From contig NZ_JBLXCD010000005.1 in the NCBI RefSeq assembly GCF_048265165.1, forward strand, positions 62,001 to 126,000: 64,000 nucleotides of DNA, given 5' to 3'. The DNA comes from Oceanospirillum sp048265165 (GTDB taxonomy: Bacteria > Pseudomonadota > Gammaproteobacteria > Pseudomonadales > Halomonadaceae). The notes beneath the pieces were generated by a model. It ran no database searches and was not told where the DNA came from. It was given only the letters and a program-made list of their open reading frames with translations. The position numbers and the translations under genes were made by a program. Positions 43,527 to 52,964 of this stretch are shown here, piece by piece. Positions within the stretch are counted from its first letter, which is position 1. Each line of letters opens with the position of its first letter.

Positions 43527-45232
43527 GCCCTATCCCCCGTCAAACTTTTCCTCTGAGTCTCAGAATGACTCTGGTTATTATGATTCTTTTTTTCTCATTT
43601 CACGCTCAGGCCAACAACCTGGAAGCAAGCGTTGACCGCACCCGTCTGACGGTAAATGAAAGCGTCACGCTTTTTCTGAAGGCCCCTGGCCTGGAACTGA
43701 CCGGAGACCCAGAGCTAACCGAGCTTTATCAGGATTTTGAAGTATTGGCTCAGCAGGTGCGCACCAATATTCAGATTATCAATGGCGAAAATCATTCGGA
43801 ACGAATCTGGGAGATCTCTTTGCTGCCTCGCCGTACCGGCACTCTGATTATTCCGGCCATTACAATCGGTGATATCAGCAGTCAACCTATTACGCTTGAG
43901 GTCAGAGCCGAACCAGAAAACACCCAGGCCAGTGCAGATATTTTTTTACATAGCGAGATAGATCACAGTGGCAGCATCTATGTTCAGCAGCAGCTGATTT
44001 ACACCCTGCGTCTTTACTATGCCACCAGCATCTCAGATCACGGTCTGACAGACCTGGAGCTGGAGAATGTACTCATGGTACAGCTGGGTAACCGTAAAGA
44101 TTTTGAAGCCCGTATTGATGGCCGCCTCTACAATGTAGCAGAGTGGCAGTTCGCGCTTTATCCGCAAAGCAGCGGTGAGCTAGTACTTCCTCCACAAACC
44201 TTTAGTGGCCGTGTACGAGTTCAGAACCGTTATTCTTTGGGGGGCTTAAAACATATTCGTATTCAAAGCCCTGAGCATAAAATCAATGTTCTGCCTGTAC
44301 CGGATAGCTTTCCGGCAGATGCTCAGTGGCTACCAGCTAAATCAGTAACCTTAAGCCAGCAATGGAGCGGTAACTATGCTCAATGGCAGGAAGGCACGCC
44401 ATTGACCCGAAAACTGACACTGCAAGCCAGAGGGTTGACTGCAGCCCAGCTACCACCTATTGAAATGCCTGTTATGCAGGGGGTACGCCAGTATCCGGAA
44501 CAGCCACAACTGAATGAGCGCCCGGAAAACCTGAACCAGAGTGGTACAGGATTAGTGGGAGAGAAAACGCTCAGTATTGCCCTGATTCCTACGACCACAG
44601 GGGCACTCAGATTACCGGAGATTCGTATTCCCTGGTGGAACACCAATACTAACAAGCTGGAATACGCAGCACTTGAGCCTCTTCCACTCGACATAAGTGC
44701 TGACCCGGCGCGCGTGCCTGAACCTGAAAAGGTAAAGGCGACCCCATCAGATACCATTGTCCCACCCGTTCAACCTCAGGCTGACAATAGTTTTCTATGG
44801 CAGATCGCAGCACTGCTTTTTTCAACATTAAGCGCCATATTGGCCGCACTTCTGTGGCAAAGCAGACAACAACTTATATTTGCCCGCCAGCAACTACTTC
44901 ATAATCTGGGGCAGAATAGTGTTTCAAAAAATCAGACAAAAACAATGGCATTTGGAGAAAACCCAATCTTTCGGCAGGCATTGTTGAATGCTTGTCAGCA
45001 AGATCAAGCCAGAGCCGCATGGGACGCCTGGCAGAAATGGCAGCGTGTTGAAGCACCACAAACAACACCAGAGTTCGATCGGGCATTACACCAGTTACAG
45101 ATGAGCCTGTTTGGCCCAGATGCCACACCTGAAAACTGGCAGGGTAGTGATCTGGCTGCTGCCAGTAAAGGAATCAAACAGGTCTTCAAACAGAAAGATC
45201 GGCCATTGCCTGAACTTTATCCGGAAAGCTAA
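43520..45232 (+). CDS. batD: BatD-type exported membrane protein
   Basis: 570 residues. Signal peptide (MTLVIMILFFSFHAQA), then LEASVDRTRLTVNESVTL, the start typical of BatD oxygen-tolerance proteins, a series of beta-rich domains, a single membrane helix near residue 430 (FLWQIAALLFSTLSAILAALLW) and a cytoplasmic helical tail. Last gene of the MoxR/Bat operon, closed by a strong terminator. The collective role of Bat operons is still unclear; a part in envelope stress or aerotolerance has been proposed. Confidence 0.9.
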   Translation: MVSPIPRQTFPLSLRMTLVIMILFFSFHAQANNLEASVDRTRLTVNESVTLFLKAPGLELTGDPELTELYQDFEVLAQQVRTNIQIINGENHSERIWEISLLPRRTGTLIIPAITIGDISSQPITLEVRAEPENTQASADIFLHSEIDHSGSIYVQQQLIYTLRLYYATSISDHGLTDLELENVLMVQLGNRKDFEARIDGRLYNVAEWQFALYPQSSGELVLPPQTFSGRVRVQNRYSLGGLKHIRIQSPEHKINVLPVPDSFPADAQWLPAKSVTLSQQWSGNYAQWQEGTPLTRKLTLQARGLTAAQLPPIEMPVMQGVRQYPEQPQLNERPENLNQSGTGLVGEKTLSIALIPTTTGALRLPEIRIPWWNTNTNKLEYAALEPLPLDISADPARVPEPEKVKATPSDTIVPPVQPQADNSFLWQIAALLFSTLSAILAALLWQSRQQLIFARQQLLHNLGQNSVSKNQTKTMAFGENPIFRQALLNACQQDQARAAWDAWQKWQRVEAPQTTPEFDRALHQLQMSLFGPDATPENWQGSDLAAASKGIKQVFKQKDRPLPELYPES

Positions 45233-45284
45233 CGGTAGCCGACCCACAAATAACAACAGAAAGAATACACAAAGCCTGAAAAGC

Positions 45285-45327
45285 AAAAGCCCTGTTCGGT
45301 GCATAACAGCAACGAACAGGGCTTTTT
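45285..45327. terminator. Bidirectional terminator between batD and trmA
   Basis: AAAAGCCCTGTTCG at 45285-45298 pairs with CGAACAGGGCTTTT at 45313-45326. A-run on one side and T-run on the other, so it can serve both convergent genes. Confidence 0.9.
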
Positions 45328-45384
45328 CATCTCAGCAGCAGAACTTAAATGCCTAAGGGCATAAAAGAGCAACAGTTCAAAATA

Positions 45385-46485
45385 TCAGCGACGTACCATA
45401 AAGACACCACTTTCAATATGATGGGTGTACGGGAACTGGTCAAACATGGCGAAACGTACCACTTTATGGGTCTTGTTCAGTTCCAGCATATTCTCATGCA
45501 GGGTGTCGGGGTTGCAGGAAACATAGATAATATTGTCGTACTGGGCGATCTGCTGCACCGTGTTGTCATCAAGACCGGCGCGCGGCGGGTCCACCAGAAC
45601 TGTCGTGAAATTACGGCTGTCTAGATCAAAACCTTCCAGACGGCGCATCTCAGTTTTACCCGCTAAAGCATCGCTAAACTCTTCGCTGGAAACACGGGCG
45701 ACCTTCACATTTTCAATGCCGTTACGCTCGAGATTGAAATGGGCAGAACGAACTGATGTTTTGGAGATCTCGGTCGCGACCACATGATCAAAATTATCCG
45801 CCAGCGCCAGGGTAAAGTTGCCGTTACCGCAGTACAGCTCGACCAAGTCACCACCCACGCCTTTACTGACATCCACCGCCCAATTGAGCATTTTTTCACA
45901 CAAAGCTGCATTCGGCTGGGTGAAGCTGTTTTCTACCTGCTGGTATTCCAGCGTGCGCTCACCCACCTGCATGGTTTCGATCACGTAATCCACATCCAGC
46001 ACAACACGCTGCTTGCGGCTACGGCCAATAATGCGCACACCCAGCTTGGTCTGCAGTTCACGAGCCAGCACTTCCCACTCATCGCCCAAGGCGCGGTGGT
46101 AGATCATAGTAATCAGGGCTTCGCCGGATTGGCTGGTGAGAAACTCCACCTGAAACAGGCGACGACGCAGTTCCGGTACGCCACGGATCTCGTCCAGCAG
46201 CGCCGGCATCAACTCATTGATACGCTCATTCGCCACCGGATACTGGTCCATACGCACCGTTTTGCGGTCGGTTTTCGGGTCTTCACCGATATCAAACATC
46301 ACATAGAAGAGGTCATCACCCTTGTGCCAAACCCGAAACTCGGCACGCATACGGTAGTGGCTGGCTGGCGACTCAAAGACTTCCAGCTCTGGCGGATTAA
46401 AAGCTGCGAATTGCTCACGAATCCGGTTGGCTTTCTCTTCAAGCAGAGCGGCATAGTTTTCAGGTTCAACAACAGGTAGGGCCAC
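45385..46485 (-). CDS. trmA: tRNA (uracil-54-C5)-methyltransferase TrmA
   Basis: Makes ribothymidine 54 in the T-loop of tRNA, with SAM. 366 residues. SAM site ELYCGNGNFTLAL, motif VDPPRAGLD, catalytic Cys in YVSCNPDTL, and the general-base Glu near the C-terminal ESGVFMVRR. No iron-sulfur cluster cysteines at the N-terminus, which separates it from RlmC/RlmD. GTG start at 46485 with TGAGG seven bases upstream. Confidence 0.96.
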   Translation of the reverse strand: MALPVVEPENYAALLEEKANRIREQFAAFNPPELEVFESPASHYRMRAEFRVWHKGDDLFYVMFDIGEDPKTDRKTVRMDQYPVANERINELMPALLDEIRGVPELRRRLFQVEFLTSQSGEALITMIYHRALGDEWEVLARELQTKLGVRIIGRSRKQRVVLDVDYVIETMQVGERTLEYQQVENSFTQPNAALCEKMLNWAVDVSKGVGGDLVELYCGNGNFTLALADNFDHVVATEISKTSVRSAHFNLERNGIENVKVARVSSEEFSDALAGKTEMRRLEGFDLDSRNFTTVLVDPPRAGLDDNTVQQIAQYDNIIYVSCNPDTLHENMLELNKTHKVVRFAMFDQFPYTHHIESGVFMVRR

Positions 46486-46752
46486 GGAATAACCTCAATG
46501 TTCGGTAGATTGATCACTGGCTGATGGACAGTGTTTTACAAGGGCGCAGAGCATAACAGGAAATCCCCTCAGCTCAAGTCTGCAGGCAAAAAGGCTGATT
46601 GATTATATTCCTTCATTTCGCTTCTGCAGCAACTCGAAAATTCATAATGGCAGGCGTATCATGTGCCTATCAAATAGTCAGTTACTTTAAAATATCGCCC
46701 ACTGACTCATAACTCGCACGCTTATTTATTCGCACGTAAAAAGCAGGTCACT

Positions 46753-48120
46753 GTGTCACAAGCTACCGATAGCACGCGCCCAACACCTCCACTCACACCG
46801 GATCAGTCCCTACGACCTGATCCGGCAGATAAACCCTCTGTGCGTTATCAGCTGATCGGCGGCTCTATGGTCTTGGCTCTGCTGCTGACTGCCAGTAATC
46901 CCATCACTCATCTGTCACTGATCTGGCCGGGACTCCTGCTCTGGACTGCATTAGCACTTAGCTGGAGTCAGCTAGCAGTTGCAACCCGCCGTCAGGCAGG
47001 GCTTCTGATGCTGGTGGGCTTCGGCAGTATGGGGTGGAGTGTAATGCAGGGTGCCGATCTGCCCTGGCAAACAGCGATCAGCTCAAACGGTAATCTGCTG
47101 GCGATGCTGATGGCGGTGAGCTTCCTGTCCATGGTTGCCGCTAAAGAGCCCAATGAGGAGCCCGAAGCTCTATCGGAAGGGAAAAAAGCTCTCAAACAAA
47201 CGTTAGCAGGTGTCCATCTGTTTGGCGCTGTCATCAATATGTCGATCGTTTTTATCATGGCGGATCGCTTTGCTGCCGCCAGCGGCGATGGCAAGACACT
47301 AAAGAATACCCAACACCAGGTTTTATCACGGGCATTCTGTGCGGGAGCATTCTGGTCACCCTTTTTTGCGGCCGTTGCGGTTGCCCTGACCTACGCACCC
47401 GGTGCCAATCTGCTGGCATTAATGCAGGCAGGTATTCCACTGGCATTTACCGGCATTCTGATTACCTACTTTGAGCTGCGGCCAAAAGCAGAGTCTTTTA
47501 CCGGTTATCCAATGCAGATCAGTAGTCTGGCCTTACCGGCATTTCTGGCGTTGGCTGTAATCAGCGCACACTACCTGTTTCCTGATCTTTCGGTATTACA
47601 GATCATCAGTATTCTCTCACCCCTAACGGCAATGGGTGTTTTGCTGTTTAAACGTCAGCCCTTGGTGCAAAAACTGAGAAATCATACCAATACCCGCCTT
47701 GCTCGCATGGGCAATGAACTGGCGCTATTTCTGGCGGCGGGCACGATGGCAGCAGGGCTGGGGACCTTGTTTACACTCTATGCCGATCAATTGCCGATTC
47801 CTCAGCTAACACCACTGGTGACATCGCTATTGCTACTTACCATGCTGATTCTTTCTCTTCTGGGGGTTCACCCTGTGATCAGCATTGCCACCATCAGTGG
47901 TCTTATGGTGCCGACGGAACCACCGATGGATCTGCTGGCGATGGTTTTTCTGGCCAGCTGGGGGATAGGAACGGCCTGCAGCCCCATGTCAGGAATGAAC
48001 CTTTCATTGCGGGGGCGCTACTTTATCAGTACAAAGCAGGCACTGAAGAATAACCTGCATTACGGCGTGATTATGTGGCTGATCACCAGCGTATCGCTTT
48101 GGTATTACAATCCGTTATAA
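46753..48120 (+). CDS. Polytopic membrane protein, probable ion-transporter superfamily
   Basis: 455 residues with about 12 hydrophobic helices after a polar Pro-rich N-terminus (about 30 residues). A first half with GAVINMSIVFIMADRF and AFCAGAFWSPFFAAVAVAL and a second half with PTEPPMDLL and GTACSPMSGMN suggest the inverted-repeat layout of the ion-transporter (DASS/NhaD/CitM-like) group, but I cannot name a substrate. GTG start at 46753 with AGG 6 bases upstream. No regulatory gene next to it. Confidence 0.75.
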   Translation: MSQATDSTRPTPPLTPDQSLRPDPADKPSVRYQLIGGSMVLALLLTASNPITHLSLIWPGLLLWTALALSWSQLAVATRRQAGLLMLVGFGSMGWSVMQGADLPWQTAISSNGNLLAMLMAVSFLSMVAAKEPNEEPEALSEGKKALKQTLAGVHLFGAVINMSIVFIMADRFAAASGDGKTLKNTQHQVLSRAFCAGAFWSPFFAAVAVALTYAPGANLLALMQAGIPLAFTGILITYFELRPKAESFTGYPMQISSLALPAFLALAVISAHYLFPDLSVLQIISILSPLTAMGVLLFKRQPLVQKLRNHTNTRLARMGNELALFLAAGTMAAGLGTLFTLYADQLPIPQLTPLVTSLLLLTMLILSLLGVHPVISIATISGLMVPTEPPMDLLAMVFLASWGIGTACSPMSGMNLSLRGRYFISTKQALKNNLHYGVIMWLITSVSLWYYNPL

Positions 48121-48196
48121 AAGACGGCCGACAGATAGGCTGCTATGAGAAACAGATGCGGTGCTACAAGAAAGGCTGGAGACAGGCAAGAAAATA

Positions 48197-48224
48197 TCAG
48201 GTGCTGCAGCATCACAACACCTGA
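48197..48224 (-). terminator. Probable terminator of the DksA-like gene
   Basis: TCAGGTG at 48197-48203 pairs with CACCTGA at 48218-48224, with an inner TGCTGCAGCA palindrome. On the minus strand TATTTTC follows. Confidence 0.6.
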
Positions 48225-48236
48225 AAAGGACTAAGA

Positions 48237-48551
48237 TCATTCAGCGCACTTCACGCAGAAAGTGGTTTCCGGCAGAATAAGTAGACGCTCAGGGGCAATC
48301 TCATCACCGCAGCTTTCGCAAATACCGTACTCACCCTCATCGATACGTTTCAACGCTGCTTTGATCTGCTCAATGCTGTGCAGGGTTTCATTACCAATCT
48401 CATCCAGAACCTCATCATTTTCCCGCTCCTGGGCCTGCTCTGCAGAATCACTGGAGTGAGCCTGGATCACATCTTTTTCAATATGGCTAAGACGCGATGT
48501 TAAGCTCTCCAGCTCTGCGCTCAGTTTGTCTTTAATCGCTTGAATATCCAT
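48237..48551 (-). CDS. DksA/TraR-family zinc-finger protein
   Basis: 104 residues: N-terminal coiled coil, tip segment SSDSAEQAQERENDEVL, then a four-cysteine zinc finger CESCGDEIAPERLL...CVKC. Family members enter the secondary channel of RNA polymerase and alter initiation. The tip keeps one Asp and the Ala of the DksA tip, but the domain is shorter than DksA, more like TraR/YbiI-sized paralogues. ATG 48551 is preferred (AAGGTGG upstream); ATG 48557 is a close alternative. Confidence 0.85.
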   Translation of the reverse strand: MDIQAIKDKLSAELESLTSRLSHIEKDVIQAHSSDSAEQAQERENDEVLDEIGNETLHSIEQIKAALKRIDEGEYGICESCGDEIAPERLLILPETTFCVKCAE

Positions 48552-48640
48552 AAGCATAACCACCTTGTTAAAAGTGCTTCGATCAAAATCAAGACTAAAT
48601 CCAATAATCAGGATAGACCCAAGAACCGAAGCTAAATGAA

Positions 48641-48677
48641 GAAAGGCCGCAGACTTCGATAAAATGAAGCTGCGACC
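48641..48677 (-). terminator. Terminator of the YdcH-type gene
   Basis: On the minus strand GGTCGCAG pairs (one G-T) with CTGCGGCC (48645-48677), continued by TTC/GAA, then TTTCTTC follows. Confidence 0.7.
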
Positions 48678-48741
48678 CTCAATGCAATCTGGTTAAGTTA
48701 GCCTTCAGACGAACCAAAAGGCCAATAACTCACGCAGACAG

Positions 48742-48981
48742 TTAAGCTTCTTTCAACATAGCAAACATTTCATCTTTCAGTTTCAGACGACGTACTTTGG
48801 CTGTCTCTTCCACTTCAGTGGCAACCGGCTTTTGCTCAGATTCCATGTTCTCAACATCTTTTGTTAACTCATGGTATTCATCAAACAGTTTACGGAAATG
48901 CGCGTTACTCACCTTCAGTTCATGAATCTGATCTTTATATTCTGGCAGTTCATTCAATAGGTCATGATGTTCAATAGGCAT
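48742..48981 (-). CDS. ydcH: YdcH family (DUF465) small protein
   Basis: 79 residues, all helical: ELPEYKDQIHELKVSNAHFRK and a C-terminal LKLKDEMFAMLKEA match the DUF465/YdcH pattern. Function unknown. It lacks cysteines and membrane segments. AAGGAG six bases before ATG is a near-ideal ribosome site, so it is likely made in quantity. Single-gene unit. Confidence 0.85.
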   Translation of the reverse strand: MPIEHHDLLNELPEYKDQIHELKVSNAHFRKLFDEYHELTKDVENMESEQKPVATEVEETAKVRRLKLKDEMFAMLKEA

Positions 48982-49161
48982 AGCTTTCTCCTTGGTTATT
49001 TATTCAGATACCCTGTCTATATACCTTGAGATTAAAAGACAAAATTCAACACTTTTGCTGATATTTTTCCCTTAACCTCTTGAGTTATCAGGTTATTTAG
49101 AGGCCTCTGCTTTACCTTCAGACTACGCCTCCTGCAGGTTATCGTACTGATTCAGATCAAA

Positions 49162-49190
49162 AAAAGCCCCGGATAACAAAGTTATCCGGG
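49162..49190 (-). terminator. Terminator of the PACE efflux gene
   Basis: CCCGGATAAC at 49168-49177 pairs perfectly with GTTATCCGGG at 49181-49190 over a 3-base loop; on the minus strand GCTTTTTTT follows. Confidence 0.92.
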
Positions 49191-49284
49191 ACAACCGTTA
49201 CACTTGAGAAAGCAGTAACAAAGGTAGTAAAAAATGAGAGAACCACGAGGATGGGGTCTCATACGTTAATCAACACAGCTCTGA

Positions 49285-49758
49285 TTAAACCGCCTCACCT
49301 CTGACAAAATCTTCATGCTTCGGTTGAACAACCGGAAATATACGGTCGTAGCACCAGGTAAAGCCCATGGTGTAACCCACAATAAAGGCCATCACCAGAG
49401 CATCCATCGCCAATGCTTGCCAGATCGCAATATCCAGCCACCAAACCACAATAGGCAATGATGTGATCGTCAGAACAACCTCAAGACCCATTGCATGAAA
49501 TACCCGCTGCAGGCCAGTACGTTCTGTGGGTACAACGCCACGCTTTGCATCAAACTGATCGAAGAAATAGTTGTAGATCATATTAACGATCATCGCCTTT
49601 GCCGCCAAAACCAAAGTCAAAACAGCAGTATCAGAAGTTTCTTTATCAAAGGCAAAAGCGATAGCCGGAGCCAGTACCAAAAGTAGCAGAACCTCAAACA
49701 ACAGCACGTAGCGAACCCGATCCAAACCAGAACGAATTACAATTTTCTTATCACTCAT
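49285..49758 (-). CDS. PACE-family multidrug/biguanide efflux transporter (AceI type)
   Basis: 157 residues with four membrane helices forming two tandem bacterial transmembrane pair (BTP) domains. First half RSGLDRVRYVLLFEVLLLL, second half TGLQRVFHAMGLEVVLTI: both carry the R-x(6-7)-E pattern, including the intramembrane Glu used in AceI proton exchange. Known PACE proteins export chlorhexidine, acriflavine and short diamines. GGAGG six bases before ATG. Divergent from a LysR gene, as aceI is from aceR. Confidence 0.92.
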   Translation of the reverse strand: MSDKKIVIRSGLDRVRYVLLFEVLLLLVLAPAIAFAFDKETSDTAVLTLVLAAKAMIVNMIYNYFFDQFDAKRGVVPTERTGLQRVFHAMGLEVVLTITSLPIVVWWLDIAIWQALAMDALVMAFIVGYTMGFTWCYDRIFPVVQPKHEDFVRGEAV

Positions 49759-49915
49759 AATATGCCTCCAAATACTGATAACGCAGTCTGTACTGCGCCA
49801 TGCTTTATCACGTTGCCAGCAGCCACCAAATCTTAAAGATGCTTAAAACCCCGATAGCAGCTGCTGTTTATGGCTAGGCATTCTATGGATTTTTATGATA
49901 AAACAAAGTTAGTTT

Positions 49916-49934
49916 CTATCTGATTTTAAGATAG
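49916..49934. promoter_or_regulatory. LysR-type box between the PACE and LysR genes
   Basis: CTATCT at 49916-49921 and AGATAG at 49929-49934 form a dyad with a 7-base centre; inside it is T-N11-A (49919 to 49931), the core of LysR-regulator sites. It lies 30 bases before the LysR start, where self-control and divergent activation would both be possible. Confidence 0.55.
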
Positions 49935-49963
49935 GTTGAGCAATACCTGATGAGATAAAAACG

Positions 49964-50848
49964 ATGCCACACCCCGACCAACTCAACGCCTTTATAGCTG
50001 CGGCGGAAACCGGTTCTTTTTCTGCCGCCTCCCGTCGACTGAAAAAAGCACAATCAGCGGTGAGCAACGCCATTATCAATCTTGAAATCGAGACCGGTGT
50101 AGAACTATTTGATCGCAGTAAACGCAGCCCGGTTCTGACGGAAGAAGGCGAGACTCTGTTACGCTCAGCCTACTCGATTATGGAAAGCCATCACGACTTC
50201 ATCAGCCGGGCTATGGCGCTAAACGCCGGTGAAGAGAGTCATCTGTGTCTGGCAATTGAGCAAAACGTTTCTGCACAACCTCTGATGGAGTTGTTGATCG
50301 TGTTTGAAGAAAAGTATCCCCATATCGAGCTGGAACTACTCGACCCCGGCACCAGCGATGTGCCAAGTCTGCTGCGCTCCGGACGAGCAGACCTGGGACT
50401 GATGATGGAACAGGAGCATTATCCAAAGGGCTTTCTCTTTCGCGGCATCGGCCACTCCCGGAAACTACCCGTTTGCAGCCGTCATCACCCTTTAGCCAAA
50501 CTTGATCAGGTCGACCATAGTGATTTAAGACGTTATCGGCAGCTGGTACCAAGAAGCCTTGATCTGAAAGATAAAAGCCATGAAGAGCAGATTCTGAGCC
50601 CTAAAGTCTGGTATGCCGAAAGCCCCTTTGTCATCGCGGAAGTTCTCTCCGCTGGACTGGGCTGGGCATCGTTACATGAAGCGGTCGTGAAGGAGCAGTT
50701 AGAACAAGGCACTCTGGTCGCCCTGAAGCGCACCTATCAGCAGGATGCTTCTCTTCAGGGCGTCGATGTTGTCTGGAGCCGACATAAGCCTCTGGGCAAG
50801 GGAGGACAATGGCTGCTGAATAAGTGCTTTAAGCTGAATGTCAGCTAA
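49964..50848 (+). CDS. LysR-family transcriptional regulator (AceR-like position)
   Basis: 294 residues. Winged helix-turn-helix at the N-terminus (FIAAAETGSFSAASRRLKKAQSAVS is the family pattern split here as AAAETGSFSAASRRL and QSAVSNAI), then a two-lobe substrate-binding domain (LCLAIEQN, RADLGLMMEQ). Divergent from the PACE gene, so its likely target is that gene, with an efflux substrate such as a diamine or biocide as inducer. The inducer is inferred, not seen. Confidence 0.9.
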   Translation: MPHPDQLNAFIAAAETGSFSAASRRLKKAQSAVSNAIINLEIETGVELFDRSKRSPVLTEEGETLLRSAYSIMESHHDFISRAMALNAGEESHLCLAIEQNVSAQPLMELLIVFEEKYPHIELELLDPGTSDVPSLLRSGRADLGLMMEQEHYPKGFLFRGIGHSRKLPVCSRHHPLAKLDQVDHSDLRRYRQLVPRSLDLKDKSHEEQILSPKVWYAESPFVIAEVLSAGLGWASLHEAVVKEQLEQGTLVALKRTYQQDASLQGVDVVWSRHKPLGKGGQWLLNKCFKLNVS

Positions 50849-50892
50849 CCTCGCCCCTGAAAGCGGAAAAACCACGTGAGTCAGATTATGTA

Positions 50893-50922
50893 CCGGCTAA
50901 TGGCTGAATGTCTGTTAGCCGG
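50893..50922. terminator. Inverted repeat between the LysR and murI genes
   Basis: CCGGCTAA at 50893-50900 pairs perfectly with TTAGCCGG at 50915-50922 with a 14-base loop. No T-run on either strand, so it is only a possible terminator for these convergent genes. Confidence 0.35.
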
Positions 50923-50961
50923 AGCTTAAAGTCCTGTCTCAGAGCCTCAATAGGAGCGCCT

Positions 50962-51825
50962 TTAGAGTTTCAAGCCACTAGAACCGTGAGCCTCATGCTC
51001 TAATATCACCAGTTGGGAAAAACCATTGTGCCGAAAGGATTTCATCAAAGAAGCCTCTTTCGAAAGCGCCTGGGTCAGGAACAGAAGATCACTCTGAACA
51101 GAGTTCTGTCCAGCCAAACATTGAGCTGGGGTTTGGTCCAGCAGCATAGCAACTCGACGGGCGATGGCAGCGCCAGAATCAACCCAATGAATATTACGGG
51201 GTTGAATCTGTTCTAACTCATCCCGTAATAGCGGGAAATGAGTACATCCCAGAACAACAGTATCCAGCGTCTCAGGTTCAAACAGAGGTGACACCGCCTG
51301 CTGCAGCCTCGTCAGATCAACGGGTATACCGGCCAGTTTATCTTCAGCAAGCCGAACCACCTCGGTCGACCCAACCCGGGTTACCTTACAGTGGGCAGCA
51401 TGATCTGAGATCAGCTGATCGGTATAACTACGATTGACCGTTCCCGGTGTTGCCAGCAAACCAATATGACCACTCAGACTCAAAGCTGCCGCTGGCTTGA
51501 TGGCAGGTACGACCCCTACAACTGGAATTGACAGTGCCTTACGAAGTGCAGGCAAAACCACGGTACTTGCCGTATTACACCCAAGAACTAATAGTTTGAT
51601 TGGGTATTGATCAACCAACTGATACGCCAGCTTGACCACACGATCCACCAGCCAGCTTTCGTCTTTATCACCGTAGGGAAACGCCCCATTATCAGCCAAA
51701 TAAAACAGAGGTGTATCCGGGCAGGTTTTACGGATATGGGCAGCAATAGACAAACCGCCAACACCCGAGTCCATCACCAGAACAGGGGCTGATATTTTAA
51801 TATTCGACTCGTTTGCAGGCTTCAA
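50962..51825 (-). CDS. murI: Glutamate racemase MurI
   Basis: Makes D-glutamate for peptidoglycan. About 287 residues. The two catalytic cysteines are in LGCNTASTV and LGCTHFPLL, with substrate contacts MDSGVGGLS and PYGDKDES. The start is uncertain: TTG at 51825 has no clear ribosome site, but homology requires a start before residue 17, and no ATG fits. Convergent with the LysR gene and divergent from mtgA; both murI and mtgA serve cell-wall synthesis. Confidence 0.93.
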   Translation of the reverse strand: MKPANESNIKISAPVLVMDSGVGGLSIAAHIRKTCPDTPLFYLADNGAFPYGDKDESWLVDRVVKLAYQLVDQYPIKLLVLGCNTASTVVLPALRKALSIPVVGVVPAIKPAAALSLSGHIGLLATPGTVNRSYTDQLISDHAAHCKVTRVGSTEVVRLAEDKLAGIPVDLTRLQQAVSPLFEPETLDTVVLGCTHFPLLRDELEQIQPRNIHWVDSGAAIARRVAMLLDQTPAQCLAGQNSVQSDLLFLTQALSKEASLMKSFRHNGFSQLVILEHEAHGSSGLKL

Positions 51826-52006
51826 GATATGGGATCAGTTTTCAGAAGGTTCTGTGGAATGTAAGGATTCTAGCATGCCTCTCCGAAGCCAACCAGATTC
51901 AGCCGCTCTGTTGTTTTTTATATAAGACGATATCCTGCACCTCCAGTTTTTATTGGATCTGATATCCTTTGCCCACCGATGGTAATAAATAGTAAGGAAA
52001 GCCTTT

Positions 52007-52858
52007 ATGGCTGCACGCAATAAAAAACCGACCCGACTGGATAAAATCAAACTCTGGCTATCTCCTTTTCTGGCCTGGCCGATGCGCTACCTGAACCGGT
52101 TAGTTTATTTTCTCGGCTGGATGTTTCTCTCGTTTCTTCTATTAATTGGCACGGGTCTCTGGCTTTTCTTCAGCAGTCTGCCCGATGTAGAGCAGATGAC
52201 TTACAGTGAACTGCGCCAGCAGGCGGAGGTTCGTCTGGAAAGCAAGCTGAAAAAAAGCAGCAACAGCCACCACTGGGTTGAGCTAAAAAATATTAATCGC
52301 GACCTGCTTTACGCTGTTGTTATGGCAGAGGATGCTCGTTTTTTTCAACACCAGGGAATCGATTACAGCGCCTTGTTAGATGCGATGGTCGCCAATATCA
52401 AAAAAGGAGAGACCCGGTTTGGCGGTAGTACACTGAGTCAGCAAACGGTTAAAAACCTATTTCTAACCCCACAGCAAAGCTATTTCCGTAAACTACAGGA
52501 GGCATTTATCACCCGGAATCTGGAGCAGAATTTCAGTAAAAATGAAATTATGGAGCTCTACCTGAATATGGCTGAGTTCGGGCCGGATCTTTACGGGGTG
52601 GGGGATGCAGCCCGTTATTATTTCGACAAAAAACCAACCGGGATCAACGCTGCAGAAGGTGCCTGGCTAGCACTGATGCTACCCAGTCCACGCCGTTATC
52701 ATTACACCCTCTATCAGAACCGCAACGTCACCTCATCACTGAAGCGAAAGTATCAGCGTATTTTGCAAGGAATGCATCAATCAAGTTATATCTCTTCGGT
52801 CCAGTATCGGCGCTACTTAAGCATGATCAATCAGGTTAATTGGCCCAAAAAAACATAA
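52007..52858 (+). CDS. mtgA: Monofunctional peptidoglycan glycosyltransferase MtgA
   Basis: Polymerises lipid II into glycan strands. 283 residues: cytoplasmic basic N-terminus, one membrane helix (about 38-62), then a GT51 domain. Motifs: AEDARFFQHQGID (catalytic Glu), FGGSTLSQQTVKNLF, RKLQEAFITRNLEQNFSKNE, IMELYLNMAEFG. No transpeptidase domain follows, so monofunctional. Somewhat longer than E. coli MtgA (242), with an extra N-terminal stretch and C-terminal tail. AAGGAAA seven bases before ATG. Confidence 0.93.
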   Translation: MAARNKKPTRLDKIKLWLSPFLAWPMRYLNRLVYFLGWMFLSFLLLIGTGLWLFFSSLPDVEQMTYSELRQQAEVRLESKLKKSSNSHHWVELKNINRDLLYAVVMAEDARFFQHQGIDYSALLDAMVANIKKGETRFGGSTLSQQTVKNLFLTPQQSYFRKLQEAFITRNLEQNFSKNEIMELYLNMAEFGPDLYGVGDAARYYFDKKPTGINAAEGAWLALMLPSPRRYHYTLYQNRNVTSSLKRKYQRILQGMHQSSYISSVQYRRYLSMINQVNWPKKT

Positions 52859-52964
52859 AGTGATCATCAGAGTTCAATAACAAAAAACAAACAAAACTAG
52901 TGCAGAGCAAAAAACAGCATTAGCGTTAAATGTCTAACAGAGTATCAATAAATCAGGTGAAGCG

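Noticed and set aside
45349..45624. Plus-strand frame at the 3' end of trmA
   Set aside because: Lies antisense to a well-supported gene and has no recognisable protein features.
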